Source: Eleftheria terrae (GTDB taxonomy: Bacteria > Pseudomonadota > Gammaproteobacteria > Burkholderiales > Burkholderiaceae_C). From it: a stretch of DNA of 64,000 bases. Each line of letters opens with the position of its first letter. Position 1 is the first letter of the stretch. The position numbers were made by a program, and so were the translations under genes. Location: the NCBI RefSeq assembly GCF_030419005.1, contig NZ_CP106951.1, positions 1 to 64,000 of the forward strand, written 5' to 3'. Positions 1-8,104 of this stretch are shown here, piece by piece. The notes below the pieces were generated by a model. That model did not search any database. It worked only from the letters and a program-made list of their open reading frames with translations, and was not told the DNA's origin.

Positions 1-417
1 GCCCAGGCCATTCGGCGCCTGGGCATCCGGGTAGCGTCCCCTAAGGTGAACGTCGGCTCGCTGTCGGGTGGCAACCAGCAGAAGGTGTTGCTGGCCCGGC
101 TGCTGGAGACCCAGCCGCGGGTGCTCATCCTCGACGAACCGACGCGCGGGGTGGACATCGGCGCCAAGAGCGAGATCTACAAGCTCATCGACGAGCTGGC
201 CCGCCGTGGCGTGGCGGTGCTGGTCATCTCCAGCGAGCTGCCCGAGGTGGTCGGCATCTGCGACCGGGTGCTGGTGATGCGCGAAGGGCAGCTGGTGGGC
301 GAGCTGGGCTCAGGCGGCACCGGGCTCGACAGCCCCATCACCCAGGAAGCCATCGTGGCCCTGGCCACCGGTGCCGAGGCACCTTCCCGGGCGGCGGTTG
401 ACGCCGCCCTGGCCTGA
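1..417 (+). CDS. Sugar ABC transporter ATP-binding protein, C-terminal part (RbsA/XylG type), cut by window start
   Basis: The reading frame is open from base 1, so the 5' part lies outside the window; 138 residues plus stop are visible. The fragment is the second ATPase cassette of a CUT2-family sugar importer. It shows the ABC signature LSGGNQQKV, the Walker B stretch [14 protein letters not shown] and the H-loop region ([10 protein letters not shown]), where this family often has Ser rather than His. The protein would power uptake through the permease that starts 25 bases downstream. Substrate cannot be read from this domain. Confidence 0.93.
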   Translation, partial: AQAIRRLGIRVASPKVNVGSLSGGNQQKVLLARLLETQPRVLILDEPTRGVDIGAKSEIYKLIDELARRGVAVLVISSELPEVVGICDRVLVMREGQLVGELGSGGTGLDSPITQEAIVALATGAEAPSRAAVDAALA

Positions 418-441
418 AGCAGATCACAAGGAGTCGTTGCG

Positions 442-1449
442 ATGAAGGAGACCACCATGTCCATGCCCACCCCGAGCGGAACGGCCCCGGCCCGTGGCCT
501 GGCGCTGCAGGGCCAGGAGCTGCTGCGCACCCTGGGCATGCTGCCCGTGCTGGTGTTGCTGTGCATCGGCTTCGGCCTGTTGACCGAGAACTTCGCGACG
601 CTGCAGAACCTGTCCATCGTCACGCAGCAGGCGTCGATCAACATCGTGCTGGCGGCAGGCATGACCTTCGTCATCCTCACCGCCGGCATCGACCTCTCGG
701 TGGGCTCCATCCTGGCGGCCTCGGCAGTGGTGGCGATGCTGGCCTCGCAGTCGGCGGACTACGGCCTGCTGGGCGTGCTGGCCGGCCTGTTGTGCGGTCT
801 GCTGTTCGGCCTGGTCAACGGCGTGCTGGTGGCCTTCGTGCGGTTGCCGCCCTTCATCGTCACGCTGGGCGCACTGACCGCGGTGCGTGGCATCGCGCGG
901 CTGCTGGGCAATGACACGACCGTGTTCAACCCGCAGCTGCCCTTTGCCTTCATCGGCAACGGCGAGGTGCTGGGCGTGCCCTGGCTGGTGATCATCGCCT
1001 TCGCGGTGGTGGCCTTGTCGTGGTTCATCCTGCGCCGCACGGTGCTCGGCCTCAACATCTATTCGGTGGGTGGCAATCCCGAGGCGGCCCGGCTGTCGGG
1101 CATCAAGGTGTGGGCGGTGCTGCTGTTCGTCTATGCCATCTCGGGCCTGCTGTCCGGGCTGGGCGGGGTGATGTCGGCCTCGCGGCTCTATGCGGCCAAT
1201 GGCTTGCAGCTGGGCATGTCCTACGAGCTGGATGCGATTGCCGCGGTGATCCTGGGTGGCACCAGCTTCGTGGGCGGGGTGGGCTCCATCCTCGGCACCC
1301 TGGTGGGGGCGCTGATCATCGCAGTGCTGTCCAACGGCCTGATCCTGATGGGCGTGAGCGACATCTGGCAGTACATCGTCAAGGGCCTCGTCATCATCGG
1401 CGCGGTGGCGCTGGACCGCTACCGCCGCAAGGATTCCGCACGCACCTGA
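442..1449 (+). CDS. Sugar ABC transporter permease (RbsC/XylH family)
   Basis: This is a 335-residue inner-membrane permease with about eight to ten hydrophobic segments and the family stretch AAGMTFVILTAGIDLSVGS near residues 70-88, which marks BPD_transp_2 (CUT2) permeases. The start ATG at 442 is preceded by AAGGAG about 8 bases upstream; a second in-frame ATG at 457 is less well placed. It sits between the ATPase and the binding protein in the order ATPase-permease-binding protein, so the three form one importer. Whether the sugar is a pentose, fructose or a polyol is not determined by sequence alone. Confidence 0.93.
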   Translation: MKETTMSMPTPSGTAPARGLALQGQELLRTLGMLPVLVLLCIGFGLLTENFATLQNLSIVTQQASINIVLAAGMTFVILTAGIDLSVGSILAASAVVAMLASQSADYGLLGVLAGLLCGLLFGLVNGVLVAFVRLPPFIVTLGALTAVRGIARLLGNDTTVFNPQLPFAFIGNGEVLGVPWLVIIAFAVVALSWFILRRTVLGLNIYSVGGNPEAARLSGIKVWAVLLFVYAISGLLSGLGGVMSASRLYAANGLQLGMSYELDAIAAVILGGTSFVGGVGSILGTLVGALIIAVLSNGLILMGVSDIWQYIVKGLVIIGAVALDRYRRKDSART

Positions 1450-1531
1450 ACCGGGGTGCGGCTTCGGGCGGGGTGCGGCACGGTCGGCCCCCCCGCCCTG
1501 ACCTACACGACCTGCAACGGAGATATCGGAC

Positions 1532-2473
1532 ATGAACAAGAAACTGCTGGCGCTGGCCGCCTTCACCGCCGCGGCGCTGTGCGTGCCGGCCGCCCAGGCG
1601 CAGCAAAAACAGCTCAAGAGCATCGGCATCACGCTGGGCTCGCTGGGCAACCCGTTTTTCGTCACGCTGGCCAAGGGGGCGGAAGCCAAGGCCAAGCAGC
1701 TCAACCCGGGCGTGAAGGTGACGGCGCTGTCGGCCGACTACGACCTGAACAAGCAGTTCTCGCAGATCGATGGTTTCATCTCCTCGGGCGTGGACCTCAT
1801 CTTGATCAACGCCGCCGATGCCAAGGCCATCGAGCCGGCGGTGCAGCGCGCGCGCAAGGCCGGCATTGCGGTGGTGGCGGTCGACGTCGCCGCAGCAGGT
1901 GCCGACGCCACCGTGCAGACCAACAACGTGCAGGCCGGCGAGCTGGCCTGTGGGTACATTGCCGAGCGGCTGAAGGGCCAGGGCAACCTGATCATCCAGA
2001 ACGGCCCGCAGGTCTCGGCCGTGGTGGACCGCGTCAACGGCTGCAAGGCGGTGCTGAAGAAGCACCCGGGCATCAAGGTGCTGTCGGACGACCAGGACGG
2101 CAAGGGTTCGCGCGAAGGCGGCATGAACGTGATGCAGGGCCACCTGACGCGTTTTCCCAAGGTGGATGCGGTGTTCACCATCAACGACCCCCAGGCCATC
2201 GGCTCCGACCTGGCAGCCCGCCAGCTGAACCGCAAGAACATCGTCATCACCTCGGTGGATGGTGCGCCCGATATCGAGGCGGCCCTCAAGGGCGACACCC
2301 AGGTGCAGGCCTCTGCCAGCCAGGACCCGTACGCCATGGCCCAGAAGGCGGTGGAGATCGGCGTGGAGCTGATCAACGGCAAGAAGCCCGCCAACCCGAT
2401 GGTGCTGATGCCCTCGACGCTGGTGACCCGCGCCAACGTGGCGAGCTACAAGGGCTGGTCGGCACCGCGCTGA
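1532..2473 (+). CDS. Periplasmic sugar-binding protein of the CUT2 ABC transporter
   Basis: The 313-residue protein starts with a clear signal peptide (MNKK, hydrophobic core, AQA cleavage before QQKQ, about residues 1-23). The mature part has the Peripla_BP_4 / RbsB fold signatures: IGITLGSLGNPFF at the N-lobe, ILINAADAKAIEPAV and FTINDPQAIGSDLAARQ. It delivers sugar to the permease encoded just upstream. A GGAG sequence precedes the ATG. The gap from the permease gene is 82 bases, the longest within the operon, which may allow extra expression of the binding protein. The closest functional analogy is the fructose (Frc) or ribose type, but this is inference. Confidence 0.92.
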   Translation: MNKKLLALAAFTAAALCVPAAQAQQKQLKSIGITLGSLGNPFFVTLAKGAEAKAKQLNPGVKVTALSADYDLNKQFSQIDGFISSGVDLILINAADAKAIEPAVQRARKAGIAVVAVDVAAAGADATVQTNNVQAGELACGYIAERLKGQGNLIIQNGPQVSAVVDRVNGCKAVLKKHPGIKVLSDDQDGKGSREGGMNVMQGHLTRFPKVDAVFTINDPQAIGSDLAARQLNRKNIVITSVDGAPDIEAALKGDTQVQASASQDPYAMAQKAVEIGVELINGKKPANPMVLMPSTLVTRANVASYKGWSAPR

Positions 2474-2516
2474 CCGGTCCATCGTCAACCTTCAATCGAA
2501 CCAGGAGGAGCCGGCC

Positions 2517-3443
2517 ATGTTTGTCGTGTGCGGTGAAGCTTTGATGGACGTCTATACCGGTGACCGCACCGGCACCGGGCTGCTGCTTGATGCGCGCATC
2601 GGCGGCTCGCCATTCAACGTCGCGGTGGGCCTGGCCCGGCTGCAGCGGCCGGTGGCCTTTCTGGGTGGCCTGTCCACCGATGCCTTCGGCGAGCGCTTGC
2701 TTGCCGCTCTGCAGGCGGAGGGGGTGGACGGCAGCCTGCTCGTGCGCAGCCCGGCTCCCACCACACTCAGCGTGGTGGGGCTGGATGCACAAGGCGTGCC
2801 GGCCTATGCCTTCCACGGGCAGGGCGCTGCGGACCGCCTGTTGTCCCCCGAGCTGCTGCCGGCGCTGCCGGCGGCAGCGCGGGTGCTGCAGTTCGGCTCG
2901 TATGCCATGGTGGTGGAGCCGGTGGGCAGCACACTGCGGGCGCTCGCCGCCCGCGAGCGGCAGCAGCGACTGGTGGCCTACGACCCCAACGTGCGGCTGA
3001 ACGTCGAGCCCGACGTGCGGCGCTGGCAGGCGGTGGTGGACGAGATGGCTGGCATCGCGCAGCTGGTCAAGGTCAGCGACGAGGACCTGGGCCTGCTGTA
3101 TCCCGGCCAGCCGGCGGCCGCGGTGGCAGCTCGCTGGCTGGAGCAGGGCGCGCGGCTGGTGGTGGTGACGCGCGGCGCGCAAGGCAGCGAGGCCTGGACC
3201 CGCGCCGCCCACGCGCGGGCAGAAGCAGAGCCGGTGGCGGTGGTCGATACGGTGGGTGCCGGCGATACCTTCCAGGCCGCCCTCCTGACGCGGCTGGACG
3301 AATTGGGCCACTTGTCGGTGGCTGGCCTCGAGGCGCTTCCCGGGCCCGTGTTGCAGGACGTGCTCCGCTTCGCGGGGCGGGCTGCGGCCGTCACGTGCGC
3401 ACGCCGGGGCGCTGACCTGCCGCGCCGCGCCCAAGTGGCGTGA
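2517..3443 (+). CDS. PfkB-family carbohydrate kinase (fructokinase-like)
   Basis: The 308-residue protein shows both PfkB signatures: GGSPFNVAVGLARL near residues 29-42 and DTVGAGDTFQAAL at 244-256, with Asp250 as the predicted catalytic base. Such kinases phosphorylate sugars such as fructose, ribose or ketodeoxy acids with ATP in the cytoplasm. AGGAGG lies 8-10 bases before the ATG. Its place between a sugar importer and a xylulokinase suggests it acts on the imported sugar or on its oxidised product; the pairing with a CUT2 importer recalls the fructose Frc system. Substrate is inferred only. Confidence 0.9.
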   Translation: MFVVCGEALMDVYTGDRTGTGLLLDARIGGSPFNVAVGLARLQRPVAFLGGLSTDAFGERLLAALQAEGVDGSLLVRSPAPTTLSVVGLDAQGVPAYAFHGQGAADRLLSPELLPALPAAARVLQFGSYAMVVEPVGSTLRALAARERQQRLVAYDPNVRLNVEPDVRRWQAVVDEMAGIAQLVKVSDEDLGLLYPGQPAAAVAARWLEQGARLVVVTRGAQGSEAWTRAAHARAEAEPVAVVDTVGAGDTFQAALLTRLDELGHLSVAGLEALPGPVLQDVLRFAGRAAAVTCARRGADLPRRAQVA

Positions 3444-4903
3444 ACCCTCCCATGTGGCTGGGACTGGACCTCGGCACCGGCTCCGCCAAGGCGGCCATCG
3501 TGTCGCACAAGGGCGCGGTGGTGGCCGAGGCGGCGGTCGGCTACGAGGTGCGATCGGCCCAGCCGGGCTGGGCCGAGACCCATCCGGGGCATTGGTGGGC
3601 GGCTGCCTGCCGCTGTGTGCAGGCCTTGCCGGCGGCGCTGCGCTCGGACATCCAGTGCATCGGCCTGTCCGGACAGATGCACGGGCTGGTGCTGGTGGAC
3701 GCCTCGGGTCGCCCGCTGCGGCCGGCGGTCTTGTGGGCCGACAGTCGTGCCGGTGCCGAGCTGGCCCACTACGACGCAGCCTTGCGTGCCCGGCTCGCCA
3801 ATCCGCCCACGCCGGGCATGATGGGGCCGCTGCTGCTGTGGCTGCAGCGGCATGAGCCCGAGCTGTTCGCGCAGGCGCGCTGGGCCCTGCTGCCCAAGGA
3901 CTGGCTGCGGCTGCAGCTGGTGGGCAGCGCCGCCTCGGACCCCAGCGACGCCAGTGGCAGCCTGCTGGCCGACGGCCGGGGGCAGTGGGATCGTTCCCTG
4001 ATGCAGGCGCTCGGCCTGCCGCCGTCCCTGTTCCCGCCGGTGCAGGCATCGGCGGCGCTGGCTGGCCGCCTGCAGGCTCGGGCGGCGTCCCGGCTCGGCC
4101 TGCCGGTCGACATTCCGGTGGCGGTGGGCGCCGCCGACACGGCGGCCGCTGCGCTGGGCAGCGGCCTGGTGGACGATGGCGACGCGCAGCTCACCGTGGG
4201 CAGCGGGGCACAGATCGTGGTGATGCGGGGGGCTGAGCCGCCTGCTTCACCGCGGCTGAACACCTACCGGGCCGTGGACGGGCCGGGGCTGCCCGGCTGG
4301 TACACCATGGCTGCCATGCAGAACGCAGGCACCGCGCTGGAGTGGGTGCGGGCCTTGTTCGGCCTGAGCTGGGCGGCTTTCTACGACCTGGCCTTTGCCA
4401 GCGAGCGACCGGCCTCGCAGGCGATATTCCTGCCGTACCTGAACGGCGAGCGCACGCCCTGGATGAACCCCGAGGCGCGTGGCGGCTGGAGCGGGCTGGC
4501 ACGCAGTGACACTCAGGGCAGCCTGTTGCATGCGGCGCTGCTCGGGGTGGCCTACAGTCTGCGCGCGGGACTGGATGCGCTGCGCGAGAGCGGAACGCCA
4601 CTGCGCCGGCTGCGCTTGGCGGGTGGCGGTGCGGTGAGGCCCGAGTGGCGGCAATTGCTGGCTGACGTGCTGGGATGCGAGCTGCAGCCATCGACGCTGG
4701 CCAATGCATCGGCCCGCGGGGCGGCCCTGCTGGGAGCCCAGGCGGCGGGCTTGCTGCCCACGCCCCTGCGGGAGAGCCGGCCACCGGATGCACTGGACGA
4801 GCCGCCGGTACGGCCCCAGGCCAACCATGACGCAGGCTACTGGCGCTTCCGGGACACCTACCTGGCCCTGCATGACGCAGGCGGAAGCCTCGGCGGCGCC
4901 TGA
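3440..4903 (+). CDS. xylB: Xylulokinase (FGGY family)
   Basis: The 487-residue protein has the length usual for D-xylulose kinases. It carries the N-terminal phosphate-binding loop LGLDLGTGSAK, the motif LSGQMHGLV near residue 77, and AVGAADTAAAALG with Asp233 at the position of the E. coli XylB catalytic aspartate. The GTG at 3440 overlaps the TGA of the upstream kinase gene (GTGA), implying coupled translation; an ATG four codons later (3452) is an alternative. Neither has a strong ribosome-binding site. A xylulokinase beside a PfkB kinase fits a pentitol or hexitol/pentose pathway in which a dehydrogenase, not visible here, makes D-xylulose and a ketohexose. Confidence 0.9.
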   Translation: MNPPMWLGLDLGTGSAKAAIVSHKGAVVAEAAVGYEVRSAQPGWAETHPGHWWAAACRCVQALPAALRSDIQCIGLSGQMHGLVLVDASGRPLRPAVLWADSRAGAELAHYDAALRARLANPPTPGMMGPLLLWLQRHEPELFAQARWALLPKDWLRLQLVGSAASDPSDASGSLLADGRGQWDRSLMQALGLPPSLFPPVQASAALAGRLQARAASRLGLPVDIPVAVGAADTAAAALGSGLVDDGDAQLTVGSGAQIVVMRGAEPPASPRLNTYRAVDGPGLPGWYTMAAMQNAGTALEWVRALFGLSWAAFYDLAFASERPASQAIFLPYLNGERTPWMNPEARGGWSGLARSDTQGSLLHAALLGVAYSLRAGLDALRESGTPLRRLRLAGGGAVRPEWRQLLADVLGCELQPSTLANASARGAALLGAQAAGLLPTPLRESRPPDALDEPPVRPQANHDAGYWRFRDTYLALHDAGGSLGGA

Positions 4904-4936
4904 GCGGGTTGACCCCCGGGCGTGCGGCATGCCAGC

Positions 4937-5497
4937 ATGCCAACGCCTATGAAACATCCAGACGACGACATTGCAGGGGTGCCGGCAACACCGGCGGAAC
5001 TCGAACAGGTGGCTCGCCGCTGCCGCCGGCGCGTCAATCGCCAGGCCTTGATGGCCGCCGGCGTCGCCGCGGTGCCGGTGCCGGGGCTCGACTGGCTGGC
5101 CGACGTCAGCGTGCTGGTGAAGCTGTTTGGCGAGATCAACCATGCGTTTGGCTTGACGCCACAGCAGGTGGAGCGGCTGAGCCCACACCAGCGGGTGTAC
5201 GCCTACAAGGCCATCAGTGCCGTGGGTGGTTTCATGGTCGGCCGGGTGGTGACCCGTGAGGTGGTGGTCCGCACCTTGAAGCTGGTGGGCGTGCGGCTGA
5301 CGGCCCAGCAGGCAGCCAAGTACGTGCCGCTGGCCGGGCAGGCGGTTTCCGCTGCGTTGACATTCTCTGCCTTGCGCCTGGTGTGCGAGCAGCACATTCG
5401 CCAGTGCATCGAAGTGGCGGAGGTCTTGCAGAAGCAGCTACCGCCGCCCGAACGTGATGGCGGCCTCGCTTCGCGAACTTCACTTGATGCGCGATGA
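4937..5497 (+). CDS. Small membrane-associated protein, DUF697-like (tentative)
   Basis: The protein has about 186 residues if it starts at ATG 4937; GTG 4922 and ATG 4949 are also possible and none has a convincing ribosome-binding site. After a short basic region (RRCRRRVNRQ) come two or three hydrophobic stretches rich in Ala, Val and Gly (MAAGVAAVPVPGLDWLADVSVLVKLF and AISAVGGFMVGRVV onward), the layout of DUF697-type domains found near small GTPases or alone in proteobacteria. Its function is unknown. It follows xylB on the same strand after 33 bases but is unlikely to belong to the sugar pathway. A tRNA gene lies 35 bases downstream. Confidence 0.7.
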   Translation: MPTPMKHPDDDIAGVPATPAELEQVARRCRRRVNRQALMAAGVAAVPVPGLDWLADVSVLVKLFGEINHAFGLTPQQVERLSPHQRVYAYKAISAVGGFMVGRVVTREVVVRTLKLVGVRLTAQQAAKYVPLAGQAVSAALTFSALRLVCEQHIRQCIEVAEVLQKQLPPPERDGGLASRTSLDAR

Positions 5498-5532
5498 AAT
5501 AAGTGGCCGGCTGCGGCTACAATGCGCTCCTT

Positions 5533-5609
5533 CGGGGTGTAGCGCAGCCTGGTAGCGCAACTGCTTTGGGAGCAGTGGGTCGGATGTTCGAATCATCTCA
5601 CCCCGACCA
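5533..5609 (+). tRNA. tRNA-Pro (anticodon TGG)
   Basis: A complete cloverleaf is visible. The acceptor CGGGGTG pairs with CACCCCG, the D-arm is GCGC/GCGC, the anticodon stem ACTGC/GCAGT encloses TTTGGGA (TGG at 5567-5569), the T-arm has TTCGAAT, and CCA is encoded at 5607-5609. The body closely resembles E. coli proM. This tRNA marks the left edge of a disturbed region holding an IS element and unusual genes. Confidence 0.97.
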
Positions 5610-6007
5610 TCACATGCCAGCATTGGCGCGATCTAAAGGGATAGTGGTCGCAAACGAGAAGAGGCGGGGTTGTCTACCCCACCGCCATTCGTCCAACCGC
5701 TACCTCGTCATCTTCGTTTTTTGGGCCGTTTTCCGGCGTACGCAGTCCGCCGTCTGCTGCTCCGTGCCGTCGCCCCCATCTCTCGCCACCTGCCTTCCCT
5801 CTTTCGGTTCCTTGTCCGTCAGCATCCTCGTGAAGATGGCTCGACACCTTTGAACGCTTGATGGTCCCCCTGGAAGGCAGGCATTGCTTGCCGCCTCATA
5901 GGACTGCGGTTGGCCGTCCTGCTTGTTGGTGAACAGGTGCTCGGTGACCATCCACTGCGCAGCCCGCTTCTTCTGCTCGCGTGGACTTGCAGGCGAAGGA
6001 GCGAATC
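5610..6007. other. Intergenic region between tRNA-Pro and the IS element
   Basis: There is no convincing gene. A hairpin (GGGGT/ACCCC extended by GGC/GCC around a bulge, 5663-5686) lacks a T-run and is at best a weak terminator for the tRNA. The minus strand holds an 83-codon open stretch (5700-5951, including QWMVTEHLFTNKQDGQPQSY) with irregular codon use, which may be the remnant of a gene cut by the neighbouring insertion; I do not recognise it. Confidence 0.5.
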
Positions 6008-6030
6008 TGCGCCGCCCTCAGAATCAGCAG
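6008..6030. repeat. Left terminal inverted repeat of the IS3-family element
   Basis: It starts TGCGCCGCCCTCAGAATC and matches the right end in most positions (TGCGC, GCCC, CAGCAG). It lies downstream of the orfB stop and defines the element's left boundary. Confidence 0.75.
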
Positions 6031-6716
6031 CGCTCGGCTTCAGAGTCCGTGGGTTGAATCGTGGTTGGTGGCTCTGTGCCGCTGCCTTCTGCGAGCAGGC
6101 GGCAGCGGGCGGCGAACGCAGCCGGGGGCAGGTAACCCAGACGGCTGTGGCGTCGGTGTTGGTTGTAGTCCTTCCGCCAGTTGTCGATGATGCTGCGCAT
6201 GCGGTTCAGGCTGGCGAACCAGTGCTGCGACAGGCACTCGTTCCGGAACCGGCTGTTGAAGTTCGCGATGCACGCGTTCTGCACAGGCTTGCTGGACTGG
6301 ATGAACGGCAGCTCGACGCCGTTGCGGGCCGCCCAGTCTTGCATCGTCCGTCCTGCGAATTCCGGCCCGTTGTCGGTGCGAATCACCTTCGACAGCCCCC
6401 GCTCCGCCTTGACTTGGTCGAGGATGCGCGTCATGTACAGGGCTGGGATCGACGTGTCCGCAGCGATCTGCAGCGCCTCCTTGCTGCAGTCGTCGACCAC
6501 CGTCAGCGTCTTGACGCGTCGTCCGTTGGCCAGCTCGTCGAAGACGAGATCCATACTCCACACCTCGTTGGGTTGCATCGGGCGAGCCGGGGGTTGGTGC
6601 TCCGGCACCGGCAACTTCTTGCGCCGGCGCTTTCGCACCATCAGCCCCTCCTGGCGATAGAGCCGGTAGGTCCGCTTGACGTTTACGCGCCAGCCCTCGT
6701 TTCCTCCCGCAGCGCA
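6024..6716 (-). pseudogene. IS3-family transposase orfB remnant (integrase core), 5' truncated
   Basis: The readable frame begins inside the protein (GWRVNVKRTYRLYRQEGLM) and continues through the rve integrase core to 6024. The N-terminal helical part, about 60 residues, has been deleted. Two acidic catalytic residues are seen (WSMDLVFD and RTDNGPEF). At the position 36 residues after the second Asp, where the family has ENAFIESFNG, this copy reads NACIANFNS, so the catalytic Glu of the DDE triad is Ala. The product could not cut DNA even if made. The last residues overlap the left inverted repeat, as is normal for these elements. Confidence 0.85.
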
Positions 6717-6721
6717 TCAAC

Positions 6722-6946
6722 CTAGAGCATCGAGTTCGCCAGCAGCTTCTTGAGCTTGGTGTTCTCGGCTTCCAGCGCCTCCAGCCGCTGGGCCTCCGAC
6801 ACGTTCATGCCGCCGAACTTCGCCTTCCACGCGTAGTAGCTGGGCGCGCTGAAGCGATGTTTACGGCACAGCTCCTTGACGGGCATGCCGACATCGGCTT
6901 CGCGCAGGAACCCAATGATCTGCTCCTCGGTGTATCGCTTCTTCAA
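6722..6946 (-). pseudogene. IS3-family orfA remnant (helix-turn-helix), stopped early
   Basis: The frame gives 74 residues (MKKRYTEEQIIGFLREADVG onward) with the HTH and the start of the leucine zipper (LEALEAENTKLKKLL). It ends at a TAG after NSML. Reading past this TAG gives VDALRE, the expected orfA continuation, so the stop is a nonsense mutation. Shortly after, the sequence jumps into orfB. OrfA usually has 87-100 residues and supplies DNA binding for the OrfAB transposase made by frameshifting; that is impossible here. Confidence 0.85.
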
Positions 6947-6989
6947 AAATCCGATCTCCTTCTCTGTGACCGACTCTAGAGCCTCATGC

Positions 6990-7012
6990 TGCTGTTATCC
7001 GGGGGCAGCGCA
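6990..7012. repeat. Right terminal inverted repeat of the IS3-family element
   Basis: Read inward from 7012 on the minus strand it begins TGCGCTGCCCCCGGATAA, matching the left end with a few mismatches. It lies about 45 bases upstream of orfA and closes the element. Confidence 0.75.
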
Positions 7013-7261
7013 GAGTGGTGCGAGTAATGCGGCCAGCAAAACCAGTCATCGGATTGGCATTCGGTTCGTCCAGAACAGAAGAGAACTGGTCATATCAACA
7101 CCGTGATGTTGGAGAGCCGGATACCCTCCCAGCGAAACTGACGTTTCCGCACAGCGGAGACATCAGTGATATAACGAGCACCAGCCGGTCGTCGTCATGG
7201 GAAGGCCGCAGTCACGTCTTCAAAAGACAACATACCGAGCTCTTCTCCGCTGGAGAGTTCC

Positions 7262-8104
7262 ATGAAGCTTCGTAGCGTGCTGCTGTGGGTCACCGTACTT
7301 CAGGCGGGCATAGCGTGGGCCGCGCCCTCTAGTGCTTCTGGTGCCGCCAGCCTCGGAAACCTTCAAATCGGCGTCATCGACCTGGCACCGGACGACAACA
7401 TTGCTCCATCTTACGCTTGGCGTTCGGGGGCGCCATGGACGAAGTATGGCGGTCGCATCGATCTCGATGTTCGTAATGAGATAGTGAATGGGTGGTTGCC
7501 AGAGGTATCGCTTTCGTTCTCTAGTGACGATGGTACGACCCAGGTTTCACTGAGTGGCGGTACCCTGCGGGCCGCGGCGGATATCGAGAGCGACGACCAC
7601 GCAGGAGAGGCCACGGCGCACATCTACACGGGCATCGCGGAGAACCCGTACCAAGATGAATACCTGCTCAAATTGAGTCCGTACACGCGCATCACCGTTA
7701 CGGCGGATGCCACCGCTTGGCTCAGTCAAATGTGGGGGGTGCCGTCGACTTCTTTTCGACCCAGTTACAGCGGCGCGTCGCTCCTTGTACGGGGAGGGGG
7801 CCCCAGCTGGAACTTCGATGACGTGTTCCTGTTCCCGACCGACGATGGCGCGCCGGTGAATGAGAGCCGCCAGCTATCGGTTACTTTTTTCAACGACACT
7901 GCCAGCTTTGCGGACGTCCAGTTGCGCGCGACAGTGGTTGTCTCAGCCCATCTACCCCTTCCGGTTGCGGTCCCCGAGTCGTCTACATGGCTCTTAATAG
8001 CTACAGGTTTGTGCGGATTGGCGTGGCGAGGACGCCGGGGCTGGGGCCGTAAGCTTCCCTTTGACCGGTCGTCGATCCAAAATGGACCGATCGAATTTCT
8101 ATAA
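7262..8104 (+). CDS. PEP-CTERM sorting-domain protein with an atypical C-terminal tail
   Basis: The 280-residue protein has a signal peptide (MKLRSVLLWVTVLQAGIAWA before APSS) and a secreted body rich in beta-strand patterns, Ser, Thr and Asp. Near the end it has the PEP-CTERM signal VPESSTWLLIATGLCGLAWRGRR: the VPE motif, a transmembrane stretch and an Arg cluster. Exosortase would cut and process this signal; none is in the window. Family members usually end within a few residues of the Arg cluster, but this one runs on for about 20 residues (GWGRKLPFDRSS onward). GGAGAG precedes the ATG. Codon use is less GC-biased than in neighbours, suggesting recent acquisition. Confidence 0.75.
   Translation: MKLRSVLLWVTVLQAGIAWAAPSSASGAASLGNLQIGVIDLAPDDNIAPSYAWRSGAPWTKYGGRIDLDVRNEIVNGWLPEVSLSFSSDDGTTQVSLSGGTLRAAADIESDDHAGEATAHIYTGIAENPYQDEYLLKLSPYTRITVTADATAWLSQMWGVPSTSFRPSYSGASLLVRGGGPSWNFDDVFLFPTDDGAPVNESRQLSVTFFNDTASFADVQLRATVVVSAHLPLPVAVPESSTWLLIATGLCGLAWRGRRGWGRKLPFDRSSIQNGPIEFL

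Larger units (their letters stand above)
6008..7012 (-). mobile_element. IS3-family insertion sequence (IS407-like group), internally deleted and inactive
   Basis: The element is bounded by imperfect inverted repeats beginning TGCGCCGCCCTCAG on the left (6008) and TGCGCTGCCCCCGG on the right (read inward from 7012). It carries remnants of orfA and orfB in the usual order on the minus strand. At about 1.0 kb it is shorter than the 1.2-1.3 kb usual for this group, because the end of orfA and the start of orfB are missing. The bases directly outside the ends (AATC on the left, GAGT on the right) do not form a target duplication, so the copy is old or one flank was rearranged. Confidence 0.88.

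Noticed and set aside
6004..7016. Target-site duplication flanking the IS element
   Set aside because: Bases outside the two ends (AATC and GAGT) do not match at 3 or 4 bp.
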